Below, in pieces: positions 38,442 through 49,778 of a DNA stretch of 64,000 bases. Each line of letters opens with the position of its first letter. Position 1 is the first letter of the stretch. The position numbers and the translations under genes were made by a program. Source of the DNA: Paenibacillus sp. (GTDB lineage: Bacteria; Bacillota; Bacilli; Paenibacillales; Paenibacillaceae); assembly GCA_031254035.1 (NCBI GenBank), contig JAIRVF010000055.1:1-64000 (forward strand), given 5' to 3'. Under the pieces are notes generated by a model, which was given only the letters and a program-made list of their open reading frames with translations, ran no database searches and was not told where the DNA came from.

Positions 38442-39413
38442 TTAAGATGTATACAAATGACATGCTGTCAGATGCCCATCGCCGGTGTCATGAAGCTGCG
38501 GACGAGCCTCACTGCAAATGTTCATCACCTGCGGACATCTCGTATGAAAAGCGCATCCGACCGGCGCATTGGCCGGGCTTGGCACTTCCCCTTGCAAAAT
38601 GATCCGTTCTCGCTTCAAATCCGGATCAGGTTCAGGCACGGCTGACAGCAAAGCCTGGGTGTAAGGATGTTGCGGCTTATCGTATAAACGCTGCTTATCG
38701 GCAATTTCAACGATCCTTCCGAGGTACATCACCGCCACACGATCGCAAATATGCTTGACCACACTCAGATCATGGGCAATAAAAATGTAAGTCAGCTTAA
38801 ATTCGGTTTGCAGATCCTGAAGCAGGTTAATAACCTGGGACTGAATGGAAACGTCCAGCGCCGATACGGGTTCATCCGCCACAATAAGCTTTGGCTGAAG
38901 CGCCAGCGCCCGGGCAATCCCGATCCGCTGCCGCTGCCCCCCCGAAAATTGATGCGGGTAACGATGCAAATGCGTCCGGGTCAGCCCCACGACTTCAATC
39001 AGCTTATCGATCCGCTGCTGCCGCTCTTTGCGGCTCGATATTCCATGTACGATCAGCGGCTCCTCCAAAATGCGCTGCACACAGTGGCGCGGATCAAGTG
39101 AAGAAAAAGGGTCTTGAAATACAATCTGCATATCCCGCCGCTGTTTCCGCATTTCCCCTGAGGACAGCTCTGTAATTTCCTGGCCTTCGAATCGGACTTT
39201 ACCGCCGCTTGGCTCGATCAGGCGCAAAATAGAACGGCCCGTCGTAGACTTGCCGCAGCCCGACTCGCCCACTAGTCCAAACGTCTCGCCGCGCCGGACG
39301 GAAAACGAAATATCGTCTACGGCTTTCACATGGCCCACGGTTTTGTTCCATAAACCTTTCTGGATCGGAAAATATTTTTTCAGATGTTCAACCTCAAGCA
39401 ATGTCTCGTTCAT
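38442..39413 (-). CDS. Oligopeptide ABC transporter ATPase, OppF/DppF-like
   Basis: 323 residues with Walker [14 protein letters not shown], signature [15 protein letters not shown] and Walker [13 protein letters not shown]. The C-terminal Cys-rich extension ([15 protein letters not shown]) is the Fe-S-like motif of OppF/OppD proteins. It overlaps the OppD gene by 4 bases. Confidence 0.94.
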   Translation of the reverse strand: MNETLLEVEHLKKYFPIQKGLWNKTVGHVKAVDDISFSVRRGETFGLVGESGCGKSTTGRSILRLIEPSGGKVRFEGQEITELSSGEMRKQRRDMQIVFQDPFSSLDPRHCVQRILEEPLIVHGISSRKERQQRIDKLIEVVGLTRTHLHRYPHQFSGGQRQRIGIARALALQPKLIVADEPVSALDVSIQSQVINLLQDLQTEFKLTYIFIAHDLSVVKHICDRVAVMYLGRIVEIADKQRLYDKPQHPYTQALLSAVPEPDPDLKRERIILQGEVPSPANAPVGCAFHTRCPQVMNICSEARPQLHDTGDGHLTACHLYTS

Positions 39414-40399
39414 ACCGCATCCTCCTGTCGGTTTTCATGCAGCCAGCATCTGCAGCTGTGCCCGGATTCCTGCTCCACCAGATTCGGTAGCGCCTCCAAG
39501 CATTTTGGCATGACGCTCGGACAACGCTCGGCAAAGCGGCAGCCCTGCATATTTTTGCTGAGGATCGGAACATTACCCGGAATAGAATACAAACGCGCCC
39601 TGGTTTCGTTCATGCGAGGTACGGATTGAATTAACCCTTGCGTATAAGGATGAAGGGGTCTTTTGAAAATATCGCGCACACTTCCCTCCTCCACTACTTT
39701 ACCTGCATACATAACCGCGACCCGGTGGCACATCTCCGCCACCACGCCAAGATCATGCGTGATCATTATAACGGCCATGCCCTGATCTTCGTTCAGCCGC
39801 CGGATCAAATCCAGAATCTGTGCCTGAATGGTCACGTCCAGCGCCGTAGTCGGTTCATCGGCAATTAACACATCGGGATTACAGGTGATCGACATCGCAA
39901 TCATCACACGCTGCCTCATACCGCCGGACAGTTGATGAGGATACTCATCAATAATCGACTCTGCCCTAGCAATCCCCACCTTCTTCAGCATTTCAAGCGT
40001 CACAGCCCTTGCTTCCTTTTTACTGATCTGTCTGTGTTCTCGAGCCGTTTCCACAATCTGATGCCCTACCGTAAACAGCGGATTCAGCGACGTCATCGGC
40101 TCCTGAAAAATCATTGAAATGCAGTTGCCGCGTATTTTTCGCATCTCCCACTCCCTCATCGCCGTGATATCCTGGTCTTTGAACATGATCGATCCGCTGA
40201 CGATTTTGCCTGGCGGACTCGGTACCAGCTTCAGCACCGACAGCGAAGTTACGCTTTTGCCGCAGCCGGATTCGCCAACAACGCCAAGCACTTCACCCTG
40301 ATTCAAATGCAGATCCACGCCGTCAACTGCCGGAATCTCGCCCCGGTCCGTGAAGAAATGCGTCCTCAGATCCTTGATTTCGAGTATGGGTTTGTCCAT
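39410..40399 (-). CDS. Oligopeptide ABC transporter ATPase, OppD/DppD-like
   Basis: 329 residues with Walker [14 protein letters not shown], signature [13 protein letters not shown], Walker [12 protein letters not shown], and a C-terminal cysteine segment [14 protein letters not shown]. First gene of the operon. The order ATPase-ATPase-binding protein-permease-permease differs from the usual binding protein-first dpp order. Confidence 0.94.
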   Translation of the reverse strand: MDKPILEIKDLRTHFFTDRGEIPAVDGVDLHLNQGEVLGVVGESGCGKSVTSLSVLKLVPSPPGKIVSGSIMFKDQDITAMREWEMRKIRGNCISMIFQEPMTSLNPLFTVGHQIVETAREHRQISKKEARAVTLEMLKKVGIARAESIIDEYPHQLSGGMRQRVMIAMSITCNPDVLIADEPTTALDVTIQAQILDLIRRLNEDQGMAVIMITHDLGVVAEMCHRVAVMYAGKVVEEGSVRDIFKRPLHPYTQGLIQSVPRMNETRARLYSIPGNVPILSKNMQGCRFAERCPSVMPKCLEALPNLVEQESGHSCRCWLHENRQEDAV

Positions 40400-40934
40400 G
40401 CAAAAACTCCTTTGGGATTGTAATCGTTTTGGTTTGATATCTCCTTAGATCACAGTTTGGATGAATTGAGCTCGGGTCAGGCGAGTAGGAATAGTGCAGT
40501 GATAGGCAGTGAATAGTCAGTAAGTGATGGTGTAAGATTGTTTAGTAGAATGGTAGAATGCGCTAGCTGAGTAAAGGAATGGGCCGGGTTAATAGATCGA
40601 TTTTTGAAAAATATCGTTGTTTAAAAACGCTCTCGTACAAGATATGAATCACTATAGGAAATATTCCGCATATTTTCATAATTATATTTAGATAAAAAAT
40701 CTTACCAAACAACAAAAACGAACACCTTAAAACAGAAAAGTGCAGAATAAGAGGGCGTTTTCGGCCGTTATTTTGCACTTTTAGAGCTGATTCGCAGTTA
40801 TTTTACAGGATAGAAAACGATTTTGGAGAACACAATGTTTTGCATTAGAAAGGGAGTGGGGGGAAGTTTAAGTGATTTTGTATGAAATGTATTCGTTCAA
40901 CTTAAATCGTTTCAGATAAGCTCCGATCATGCAG
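40400..40934. other. Non-coding gap with a long hairpin (40736-40782)
   Basis: Between oppD and glpD. A cre-like TGTAATCGTTTTGG lies at 40419-40432. At 40736-40782 AAAAGTGCAGAATAA pairs with TTATTTTGCACTTTT, an isolated 15-bp stem. I see no reading frame worth calling in the rest. Confidence 0.5.
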
Positions 40935-40975
40935 AAAAAAAGAGGCCATTCACCTCATCAGGAGGTAAAAGGCCT
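40935..40975 (-). terminator. Terminator of the glp unit
   Basis: On the minus strand AGGCC pairs with GGCCT around an inner ACCTC/GAGGT hairpin, with seven T after it, 25 nt beyond the glpD stop. Confidence 0.7.
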
Positions 40976-40999
40976 GTCTGCAAACAATGTATGCGTTTT

Positions 41000-42661
41000 T
41001 TAATCCCCGATTGGGGTCACCGCTTCGGTCAGCGCTTTGTCCATCTCGTAGGTGTAACGTGCCATGGTTTCAGGGCTCCATTTCAAACGGACTGCCATCA
41101 TATTCATGACTAGCTGTTTCCATTTCCGTGCCCGGTCGATTTGGAATAACGTTGCTCCGGTCCTGCGGGTAAAGAAGTCTACCGGAGAAGCCACCATTTC
41201 CTCCTCCAAGGCGTAAGCCAGCTGTCCATACAGCATCAGCGGGAGTCCGTAGGACCTCGCCTCCTCTGCGCCTTCCGTGACCCGCTTGTATACTTTAGGT
41301 GCATTTTCCCCGTACATCCGGGCTACGCAAACCGAATCCTTCTCGGAAAGGCCTGCCACGACACCTATTTTGGCGGTCCTGCGCACAAAATCTTCATATC
41401 CCTGGGAACCGCCCACATCCCCACCGGAAATCGGCAGATGTTTGGTTTGGCATGGTTTAAAGGAACGCTGCTGGGCTTCGACCAGCCTTTTGGACAACAG
41501 ATCGACGATCGTTTCCGCCATTTTGCGATATCCGGTCAATTTTCCGCCCGCAATGGTCAGCAGCCCACTGTCTGATTCCCAAATTTCATCCTTGCGCGAG
41601 ATCTCCGACGGGTCTTTCCCTTCCTCATAAATAAGCGGACGTACCCCGGCCCAGCTGGATTCAATATCTTTCTCCGTAATTTTTACATCAGGAAACATAA
41701 AATTAATCGCTTTGATAATATAGCTTCGGTCGCTGGCCGTCATTTGCGGATGAACCGGATCCTGGTCATAAAATGTATCGGTTGTGCCTACGTATGCTTT
41801 GCCGTCACGTGGGATCGCAAACACCATTCTTTTATCAGGAGTGTCAAAATAAACCGCCTGCCGCAGCGGAAATCTGGACTGGTCGATCACGAGATGAATG
41901 CCTTTGGTCATTCTAAGTGATTTTCCCTTTTTGGATGCGTCCATTTCCCGGATCCGGTCAACCCATGGACCTGTCGAATTGACGACTTTAACTGCCTTCA
42001 CTTCATATGTATCACCTGTCAACAGATCCCGGACTACCGCGCCCGACACCTGCTTTTTATCGTTGTAAATGAGGCTCTCCACCTTAGTATAGTTCAAAGC
42101 TGTAGCCCCATGCTCCACAGCGGCTTTCATCACTTCAATCGTCAGCCGGGCGTCATCGGTACGGTATTCGACGTAGTAGCCTCCACCTTTGAGTCCGCTT
42201 TTCTTGATCAGCGGCTCTTTTTCCAAAGTTTGCTGTGCGGAAAGCATCGTGCGTCGCTCGCCTTTTTTGACACCCGCCAGAAAATCATACACACGCAGCC
42301 CGATCGATGTGCTGAATTTGCCAAATGTCCCGCCTTGATGCATCGGAAGCAGCATCCATTCCGGTGTAGTTACATGTGGACCGTTTTCGTAAACGATCGC
42401 TCTTTCCTTGCCTACTTCGGCTACCATGCCGACCTCAAACTGCTTCAAATAACGCAGGCCGCCATGAACCAGCTTAGTCGACCGGCTGGAAGTGCCTGCG
42501 GCAAAATCCTGCATCTCTACCAAAACCGCTTTCATCCCGCGTGTCGCAGCATCAAGGGCGATTCCTGCCCCCGTAATACCGCCGCCGATGATAAGAACAT
42601 CAAATGTTCCGCTCTCCAGCGTACTTTTTATTTGTTCTCGTTCCATATTCGTGAATGCCAT
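41000..42661 (-). CDS. glpD: Aerobic glycerol-3-phosphate dehydrogenase
   Basis: 553 residues. FAD-binding [17 protein letters not shown] at the N-terminus, [14 protein letters not shown], and a C-terminal DAO_C domain. It oxidises glycerol-3-phosphate at the membrane and feeds electrons to quinone. It follows glpK on the same strand; the 242-bp gap contains a family B repeat. Confidence 0.96.
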   Translation of the reverse strand: MAFTNMEREQIKSTLESGTFDVLIIGGGITGAGIALDAATRGMKAVLVEMQDFAAGTSSRSTKLVHGGLRYLKQFEVGMVAEVGKERAIVYENGPHVTTPEWMLLPMHQGGTFGKFSTSIGLRVYDFLAGVKKGERRTMLSAQQTLEKEPLIKKSGLKGGGYYVEYRTDDARLTIEVMKAAVEHGATALNYTKVESLIYNDKKQVSGAVVRDLLTGDTYEVKAVKVVNSTGPWVDRIREMDASKKGKSLRMTKGIHLVIDQSRFPLRQAVYFDTPDKRMVFAIPRDGKAYVGTTDTFYDQDPVHPQMTASDRSYIIKAINFMFPDVKITEKDIESSWAGVRPLIYEEGKDPSEISRKDEIWESDSGLLTIAGGKLTGYRKMAETIVDLLSKRLVEAQQRSFKPCQTKHLPISGGDVGGSQGYEDFVRRTAKIGVVAGLSEKDSVCVARMYGENAPKVYKRVTEGAEEARSYGLPLMLYGQLAYALEEEMVASPVDFFTRRTGATLFQIDRARKWKQLVMNMMAVRLKWSPETMARYTYEMDKALTEAVTPIGD

Positions 42662-42716
42662 GTCTGTTCATCTCCTCTGCATGCATCAAAGCCCCGAAAG
42701 GCGCGCTATTGTTAGT

Positions 42717-44589
<1,873 letters not shown>

Positions 44590-44645
44590 TCAATTTTTGA
44601 AGAACAATTTTTAAATATTTCCAGTATTTTGGAGAGGGTTTTAAA

Positions 44646-44900
44646 ATTTGAGGGCATAATTGAGCGAGGTGGCCGCTACAGTTACGGATCGTTCTTCCGA
44701 TCGCTGTTGTCTCCAAATTTCTATGATTATCAATTTTCATAAAGGTAGAAATTCGGAGACAGCATATGCTTCCGATGCTAGCTTTTCTTCGAAAAGCTCT
44801 TAGGCGAACGCTACCGCTTTGTAAGAATCGATTCCGTCCCCTCCGCTACTTTCGCTTTTTTGTCAGGCACTAATCATCATGTTGAGCCCATAATCTCGCC
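44646..44900 (+). repeat. Dispersed repeat family A, copy 3 (longest)
   Basis: About 235 bp made of nested palindromes: TCTCCAAATTTCTATGATTA against TAGAAATTCGGAGA, GCATATGC, and a right end with ATTCCGTCCCCTCCGCTACT and GCACTA. It shares GGATCGTTCTTCCGATCGCT with copy 4. No reading frame. Lies between glpK and the sigma pair; 44900-45035 holds nothing else visible. Confidence 0.8.
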
Positions 44901-45035
44901 TTTTCACTTTAAAAGTTTCCTGTACAAGACGATTCAATTGCTGTAAGGCATCAAGGTAATAAAATATTATCTATCAATGGAGCATTTGCTTTGACGGGAC
45001 GGCTTTCTCTTTGGGAGTTGGGGGACTTACATTTC

Positions 45036-45284
45036 TTACTTTGAACGTTCCTTTTTTAGTTCATGACAAAAAGAAGAGTAATCAGGAGTATGTGATAAAT
45101 CGTAGGATTTGATTTTTTTTATAATTATTTCTACTAGATCTTGCTCCACATCATCTTGCAGGTTATATCTAACCTTACTTCTAGCAGAGCGAATCGCTGG
45201 ACCCAACATTGTTATAATTTCATTTAATGCATCTTCATCACCATTTTGAGCTCTATGCGTTAAACTGTATAAATCATTTCTCAT
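45036..45284 (-). CDS. RsoA-like small sigma subunit (region-2-like)
   Basis: 82 residues from ATG 45284 (GTGAGGG site); the frame opens at 45323. It has HTH_16-like/sigma region 2 features: residues 1-40 resemble the N-terminal helices, and DDVEQDLVEIIIKKI (44-58) resembles the core-binding region 2.2 helix of sigma70. No region 4 is present. The size and neighbour order match RsoA, the partner of SigO in B. subtilis (established two-subunit sigma). It follows the region-4 gene by 68 nt. Composition is AT-rich. A remote alternative is a conjugative-element-type helix-turn-helix protein. Confidence 0.65.
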   Translation of the reverse strand: MRNDLYSLTHRAQNGDEDALNEIITMLGPAIRSARSKVRYNLQDDVEQDLVEIIIKKIKSYDLSHTPDYSSFCHELKKERSK

Positions 45285-45352
45285 GAATTCCCTCACTTTC
45301 TTTTGATTAATGGCATTAGCCAATTGAGAAGTCGTTGATGTTAAGCTTCAAA

Positions 45353-45955
45353 TCACCCTCTTTCAACTATTACTCGGCGTAGTTTTTGTAGAACTGTGTT
45401 TCTTATTTTGCTTACGGCTTGAGGTGTTATCCCCAGAAGACTCGCAATTTCCTTGTCCTTCAAACCTAAAGCAAACTTAAGAGTGATAACTCGTTTTTGC
45501 TTGTAAGTAAGATTAGAGAAGGCATCAGCTAAATAATTGTTTTCCATATAATCATGAAAATACTCCGGGTCAGAACTGCGCAGATCAACTTCTGGTAAAA
45601 TAGGGATATCGTTCAGTATCTCACCTAGTGTCGTTGTGTCACCATCATTAGAAATCGGACCGTCAAAGATTAATTGATCCCGGCCTTCCATTTTTTTGTA
45701 TCTCCTTATCTGACCTATTGCGGAAAACTTAATCGTCGATGTTAGAAACTTAAAAAATCTGATGTGAAAAAAGTGATTTCGGAACCTAACTTCCAATTCA
45801 TCTTGCGCTTTGGTATCTCCATCTAATGTTTGCAATAATATGAAAATGTTACTCGGGTTTTCAAAAAACTCTTGAACAATTCGATCCGAAAAAATGAGAT
45901 GGTTAACTCTTATATAATCCTGAAATCTTGTATATTGAGTATCTGTAAGAATCAC
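45353..45955 (-). CDS. SigO-like partial sigma factor coupled to the endolysin gene
   Basis: 200 residues from GTG 45955, with CAAGGGGGT just ahead. Residues 145-198 form sigma region 4 (LTYKQKRVITLKFALGLKDK, EIASLLGITPQAVSKIRN). Residues 55-115 (RFRNHFFHIRFFKFLTS, RRYKKMEGRDQLIFDGPI) resemble the region 2.4-3 part, but a complete core-binding region 2.1-2.2 is not visible. The missing part is seen in the next gene. Start and endolysin stop overlap as GTGA, so production is tied to lysis-gene translation. Alternatives: UviA/TcdR-type or Xpf-like sigma. Confidence 0.7.
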   Translation of the reverse strand: MILTDTQYTRFQDYIRVNHLIFSDRIVQEFFENPSNIFILLQTLDGDTKAQDELEVRFRNHFFHIRFFKFLTSTIKFSAIGQIRRYKKMEGRDQLIFDGPISNDGDTTTLGEILNDIPILPEVDLRSSDPEYFHDYMENNYLADAFSNLTYKQKRVITLKFALGLKDKEIASLLGITPQAVSKIRNTVLQKLRRVIVERG

Positions 45956-46905
45956 GTTGATACCCCCTTGCTCAGCTTAAGCTTCCGAATGGCTGCCAAA
46001 ATATCAGGATCAAGAAGCCCGATGTTATAGAGCATTTGTAGCGCCACAAGCTCCGGTATACTTTTATCCGCTGAGGTTGTTATAGCCTCCACACCTTTCT
46101 GCTTTCCGGCAATAACCGCGGGTTCGGCCCATTTTGGCAAAGGTTCCATACCAGACATGTTCAGTTTCTTCTCAAGCGCTGCGATCCGCTTTTCTAGTTC
46201 CACGGCGGTTTCCATTGGTTTCTCACGCTCCGCAGTCATCTTTTTTCCATACTTTGTTTTCAGTTCAGTCACTGTTCCGGCAAATTCATTCAAATCCACC
46301 GGTCCGGCAATCCCCGCCACCTTACGGTCTCCGTTTGGCAGCATACCACCGACCTGTCCATCGCTATACTGCCAAAAATCCCAACGATTCCAGCCGGATG
46401 CATCCACTGGCGCCTGATTACTGTAACGGGCAATCCATAATGGATAATTGCTTAGTCCGCTAAAATTCCCTATAAACGCAGGGTAGGTGTAAAGCATGGA
46501 CGTAACTCCAGTCAGACGTTGGATCTCCTCTAAAAAAGCTTTGGCATTAGCGTTGAGGGCCGCTTGGGATAAATTCTGCTTGTTGCTCTCATAATCCAAA
46601 ACAAAAGGAAGTTCAAAGACGTCTGCGCCGCCAGCCGCCTGAATCGCTTTGTAAAAATCTTGCGCTGCGGCTCGGGCCTTGTCCACTGTCGTTACCGAAT
46701 CATCCATGTAATGGTATGCGCCAACCAGCAATCCTGCGGCTTTGGCACCTTTGACGTTGGATAAGAACTTGGGGTCTATTTTGTTTTGGGTCGCTTTGAT
46801 AAAAGCGAAAGAGATTCCGGACGCGGCGACTTTGCCCCAATCGATATCCCCCTGCCAATGGGATACGTCGATGCCTTGAGCGTTGGTCTTATTTCGAGTT
46901 TGCAT
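45952..46905 (-). CDS. GH25 lysozyme (endolysin)
   Basis: 317 residues. GH25 catalytic core through about residue 205 with GIDVSHWQGDIDWGKV, ATQNKIDPKF, FVLDYESN (catalytic Asp/Glu pair) and WQYSDG. The C-terminal 100 residues (coiled linker, then a helical end ELVALQMLYNIGLLD) probably bind the wall. It hydrolyses the glycan strand so particles escape. Start follows AAAGGAGGA. It is separated from the holin by a family A repeat. Confidence 0.92.
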   Translation of the reverse strand: MQTRNKTNAQGIDVSHWQGDIDWGKVAASGISFAFIKATQNKIDPKFLSNVKGAKAAGLLVGAYHYMDDSVTTVDKARAAAQDFYKAIQAAGGADVFELPFVLDYESNKQNLSQAALNANAKAFLEEIQRLTGVTSMLYTYPAFIGNFSGLSNYPLWIARYSNQAPVDASGWNRWDFWQYSDGQVGGMLPNGDRKVAGIAGPVDLNEFAGTVTELKTKYGKKMTAEREKPMETAVELEKRIAALEKKLNMSGMEPLPKWAEPAVIAGKQKGVEAITTSADKSIPELVALQMLYNIGLLDPDILAAIRKLKLSKGVST

Positions 46906-46941
46906 TATGTTCCTCCTTTTTTTAGCAGCACAAAACTGAAA

Positions 46942-47128
46942 TTAGTTGCTAATATGGTGCGAGTTGACCGCTGCGGTTCCGGATCGTTCTTCCGATCGCT
47001 GTTGTCCCCAAATTTCTATGATTATTTTTTCATAATGGTCGAAATTCGGTGACAAAGGCGAACGCTGTCGCTTCTTCAGAGCGATTCCGTCTCCTTCGCT
47101 ACTTCGCATTATCTTAAATACTATTTAT
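46942..47128 (+). repeat. Dispersed repeat family A, copy 4 (in the lysis cassette)
   Basis: GGTGCGAGTTGACCGCTGCG left, GGATCGTTCTTCCGATCGCT, the AAATTTCTATGATTA palindrome, ATTCCGTCTCCTTCGCTACT and CTATTTATGATCTTGAG right. It overlaps the last codons and stop of the holin gene. Confidence 0.75.
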
Positions 47129-47393
47129 GATCTTGAGTCTTTTTAGCAGCTTGCTTTATGAGTTGGTTGCCATAGACTGCAAACGCGCCTGCGAGTACAC
47201 CTTGAATCAGCGCTTCCGGTCCAAAACCAAGCATCCATACCGTGATCAGCACTGCAACTAGTGTCACGATATATACAATTGTCCAGTCAGGCACATGCGG
47301 CGTTTGTTTGAGCATATACCCGATTACCCAGCAAAGAGCAACGACGACAAGCAGTCTGGTATCGATTAGTCCGTAAATGGTGTCCCAGTTCAT
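47121..47393 (-). CDS. Phage holin
   Basis: 90 residues from ATG 47393 (AAGGATG site). Three predicted membrane segments: LLVVVALCWVIGYML, WTIVYIVTLVAVLITVWML, and LIQGVLAGAFAVYG. A lysine-rich tail (QAAKKTQDHK) follows. Holins make membrane holes that let the endolysin out. The final codons lie in the end of the family A repeat copy 4. Confidence 0.85.
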   Translation of the reverse strand: MNWDTIYGLIDTRLLVVVALCWVIGYMLKQTPHVPDWTIVYIVTLVAVLITVWMLGFGPEALIQGVLAGAFAVYGNQLIKQAAKKTQDHK

Positions 47394-47413
47394 AAATATC
47401 ATCCTTTCATCAT

Positions 47414-47695
47414 TTATTTTTCTTCGAGCTTATCCAAGCGTTTATGGGCCTGCTTCGCTGATTCCTCAACCCGCGTGACCCGTTCGGACAAACCGTCTAC
47501 ACGCTGCCCTTGCATACGTAGATCCACTTTGATATCATCAACACCGCGTTTGATGTATTCCACATCCGTTTGCAGCGTTGCCCCGGCACCCGCTTCTTTT
47601 GCCACGTCTTTTTTGACTGTTCTGGCCCTCCCAAGCCAACCCAGCGCAATGCAGCTAATCGCGGATGCCACGGCCAACATTGCTCCCCAGTCCAT
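47414..47695 (-). CDS. xhlA: XhlA-like holin accessory protein
   Basis: 93 residues: one N-terminal membrane segment (MLAVASAISCIALGWLG), then a coiled coil (DVEYIKRGVDDIKVDLRM, GLSERVTRVEESAKQ). XhlA assists lysis in PBSX. Start has CCAGGAGG. It is followed by the holin and endolysin, as in PBSX. Confidence 0.82.
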   Translation of the reverse strand: MDWGAMLAVASAISCIALGWLGRARTVKKDVAKEAGAGATLQTDVEYIKRGVDDIKVDLRMQGQRVDGLSERVTRVEESAKQAHKRLDKLEEK

Positions 47696-47828
47696 GTCAT
47701 CACCTCCTGGATATAAAGTAATACCCTCGGATTCTCCGAGGGCATAAAAAATACGCCTACGCGGCGTTGTCCGTTAGCTCAGCCAAGAATCCTAAGCCGT
47801 TATCTTTCAAAAGCTCTTTTACTCCTAC

Positions 47829-48137
47829 TTACAATAGAAATGATGCCTCTGCGTTATCAGGCTCTGATTTATTCGAATCTGGGTAGGAAAACTCAAGCTG
47901 CATTGTTTCAACATTTACATAGTATCTATTACATTTAGCAAAGTCCTCGGAGTATTGTCCATATTCAAATTGTAGCATTCCAACTGACTCAGGCACGCAT
48001 TCCTTGAGGGATGTATATGTTTCAAAATCTTGGGTTATAGTTGTCTCAAAAACCAAACCAGTACGTTCCCCAGTATCTTGTATGATTACCCCTGTAGATT
48101 TTAGATAATATATTCGTCTACCTATTTGGTTAATCAA
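47829..48137 (-). CDS. Unknown protein after the tail fibre gene
   Basis: 102 residues from TTG 48137, whose TTGA overlaps the fibre stop; the frame opens at 48155. A GGGAGG site precedes it. Beta-rich, with STGVIIQDTGERTGLVFET and RYYVNVETMQLEFSYPD. No known domain. Position suggests a fibre-associated or chaperone role. The frame continues past its TAA for 23 more sense codons. Confidence 0.6.
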   Translation of the reverse strand: MINQIGRRIYYLKSTGVIIQDTGERTGLVFETTITQDFETYTSLKECVPESVGMLQFEYGQYSEDFAKCNRYYVNVETMQLEFSYPDSNKSEPDNAEASFLL

Positions 48138-49210
48138 TTTCCCCAAGCCTCCCACTTTATTGAATTATATCTCCACGAATAAGCCTTCACACTAAACCCT
48201 GAACTTGTGATCGCATTATCATGAATGACCTCACCAAAACCTGATAGTCCATAACCATCTTCATGTACAACTGGACACCTAAAACCATACATTTGATACA
48301 TAGGGGTGTCAAAGAGGAAACAAGGTATATAAAATTCAGGATTTGAGCTGTCTTCATAACGACCATACATTTTAACCATCTTAGGTCGAAATGCCAGCCC
48401 ACCAACGTAAACATTTCCATCCGACGCATTGACACTACCCGACGCATACTTTAATGTTTGGATTTGCCTTATTTTATCCGCCAAAACTCCATTGCTATCC
48501 GATGACGATGCCCAAACTCCTTTGGATGAAATCGCTGAAACGATCGCGTTACGATCAGTTGTGGAAAGGCGCTCCAGTAAACCTTTTACTCCGAAAATGC
48601 TTGTATCTTTAGGGATATTTGACGGAATTAAATTCAGATCAGTAATTTGAGGTCTGGCCTTTGTTCCTGGCGGATAGTAACCTCCACTAAGAGACATTTC
48701 TGCATTTACAAAGGTGACACCTGCGCTATTTGACCATACTCCCGATTTAAATTCATCACCACAAATAGGTATCGATCCAGTCAATTCATTGGCGTTACCG
48801 TTGGAAAATGTCTTACCTGCCAAAACATCAGAAGTTGTTGCATTACCTGTAGCCCTAATCACAGACGCCATTTTCGTTATAAGCTCTGCCCATGTCTCAC
48901 TTGTGGATGCCGGTACTCCAATGGAATTAAGCGCGGCAGCCACTTCATTTTTACGCTCAATCCCATACTGAAAAGCCTGTCCAACCGCCCTCTCCGTCGC
49001 CGCTACCGTCTCCCGCGTACCATCCGTTGCATTCGACAACTGTACAATCCCCTTCTGGGCTGTACTAGCATCCGGAACTTTAATATTACCCATGGCTGAA
49101 TCAATCTTATCCCAGTTATCATTCAACATCGTTTTAATATTAAACGTATCATTACTATCCGTAACTGGGTCCTTTTTCAGTAACCCCAGATTTGGAGTAT
49201 TACTAGCCAT
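48134..49210 (-). CDS. Tail fibre / receptor-binding protein
   Basis: 358 residues from ATG 49210 (GCAGGAGGTG site). N-terminal baseplate-attachment part (NLGLLKKDPV, NDNWDKIDSAMG), fibre-repeat segment STAQKGIVQLSNATDGTRET, then a C-terminal head ending YNSIKWEAWGN, typical of receptor-binding tips. It likely sets target range. Its 3' half is AT-richer than the tail genes upstream, as expected for a part that is swapped. Confidence 0.82.
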   Translation of the reverse strand: MASNTPNLGLLKKDPVTDSNDTFNIKTMLNDNWDKIDSAMGNIKVPDASTAQKGIVQLSNATDGTRETVAATERAVGQAFQYGIERKNEVAAALNSIGVPASTSETWAELITKMASVIRATGNATTSDVLAGKTFSNGNANELTGSIPICGDEFKSGVWSNSAGVTFVNAEMSLSGGYYPPGTKARPQITDLNLIPSNIPKDTSIFGVKGLLERLSTTDRNAIVSAISSKGVWASSSDSNGVLADKIRQIQTLKYASGSVNASDGNVYVGGLAFRPKMVKMYGRYEDSSNPEFYIPCFLFDTPMYQMYGFRCPVVHEDGYGLSGFGEVIHDNAITSSGFSVKAYSWRYNSIKWEAWGN

Positions 49211-49211
49211 T

Positions 49212-49778
49212 TCATGCACCTCCTGCAAAAATTGATAATGGTGTTTGGTCCATTTGAGACAAGGTCATCTTTTTATGAATATCGCGGATCAGCAGATAGT
49301 TAAACTCATACTTAACTGCCAAGTGCGCAGGTTTGATCTCTTCAACAGCCGCCTTCAAATCTTCCAAATTCGGCGGAATGCCGACGGAATCAATGAATTT
49401 GACCGTAAAGCCCCATTCTTCCGGATGAAAAGAAACTGTCACCTTTCCGCCGTGATAGGCTTCTGCCACGTTGTTCACCAGGCTGCCGGAAAACTTACCC
49501 ACTCCACGCAGCTTGGATTCGATCACGGCTCGCCGCTGATCTATCGGCTTGGAAAGATCAGTGGGAATGCCAAGTTCGAACTCCCAACGACTTAAGCCCC
49601 AGGTCGCCGTTCGCACAAAAAATTGCGCGGATGCCGCTTCCAGCGCCTCATAAAGCAGGTCCATTTCACTGCCTTTGGCATCCATGTCGGTCTGCATTAC
49701 CCGGGAGTTTTCATAATAAGCCGGCAGATAAGAAAACAGCTCGCGTCCCCGCAAGCTGCTCATCCTCATATTATTCAC
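49212..49778 (-). CDS. xkdU: Baseplate protein, XkdU-like (DUF2313)
   Basis: 188 residues starting MNNMRMSSLRGRELFSYLPA. YYENSRVMQTDMDAKGSEMD and FELGIPTDLSKPIDQRRAVI fit the XkdU/YmfQ family that joins baseplate J to the fibre. Overlaps the previous gene by 8 bases. Confidence 0.87.
   Translation of the reverse strand: MNNMRMSSLRGRELFSYLPAYYENSRVMQTDMDAKGSEMDLLYEALEAASAQFFVRTATWGLSRWEFELGIPTDLSKPIDQRRAVIESKLRGVGKFSGSLVNNVAEAYHGGKVTVSFHPEEWGFTVKFIDSVGIPPNLEDLKAAVEEIKPAHLAVKYEFNYLLIRDIHKKMTLSQMDQTPLSIFAGGA

Noticed and set aside
40563..40778. 71-codon minus-strand frame before oppD
   Set aside because: Begins inside a hairpin, lacks a ribosome site, and its hydrophobic runs come from AT-rich DNA.
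47727..47748. CCCTCGGA/TCCGAGGG hairpin considered as a terminator before xhlA
   Set aside because: The T run lies before, not after, the stem in the direction of transcription; it could be an RNA structure but not a standard terminator.
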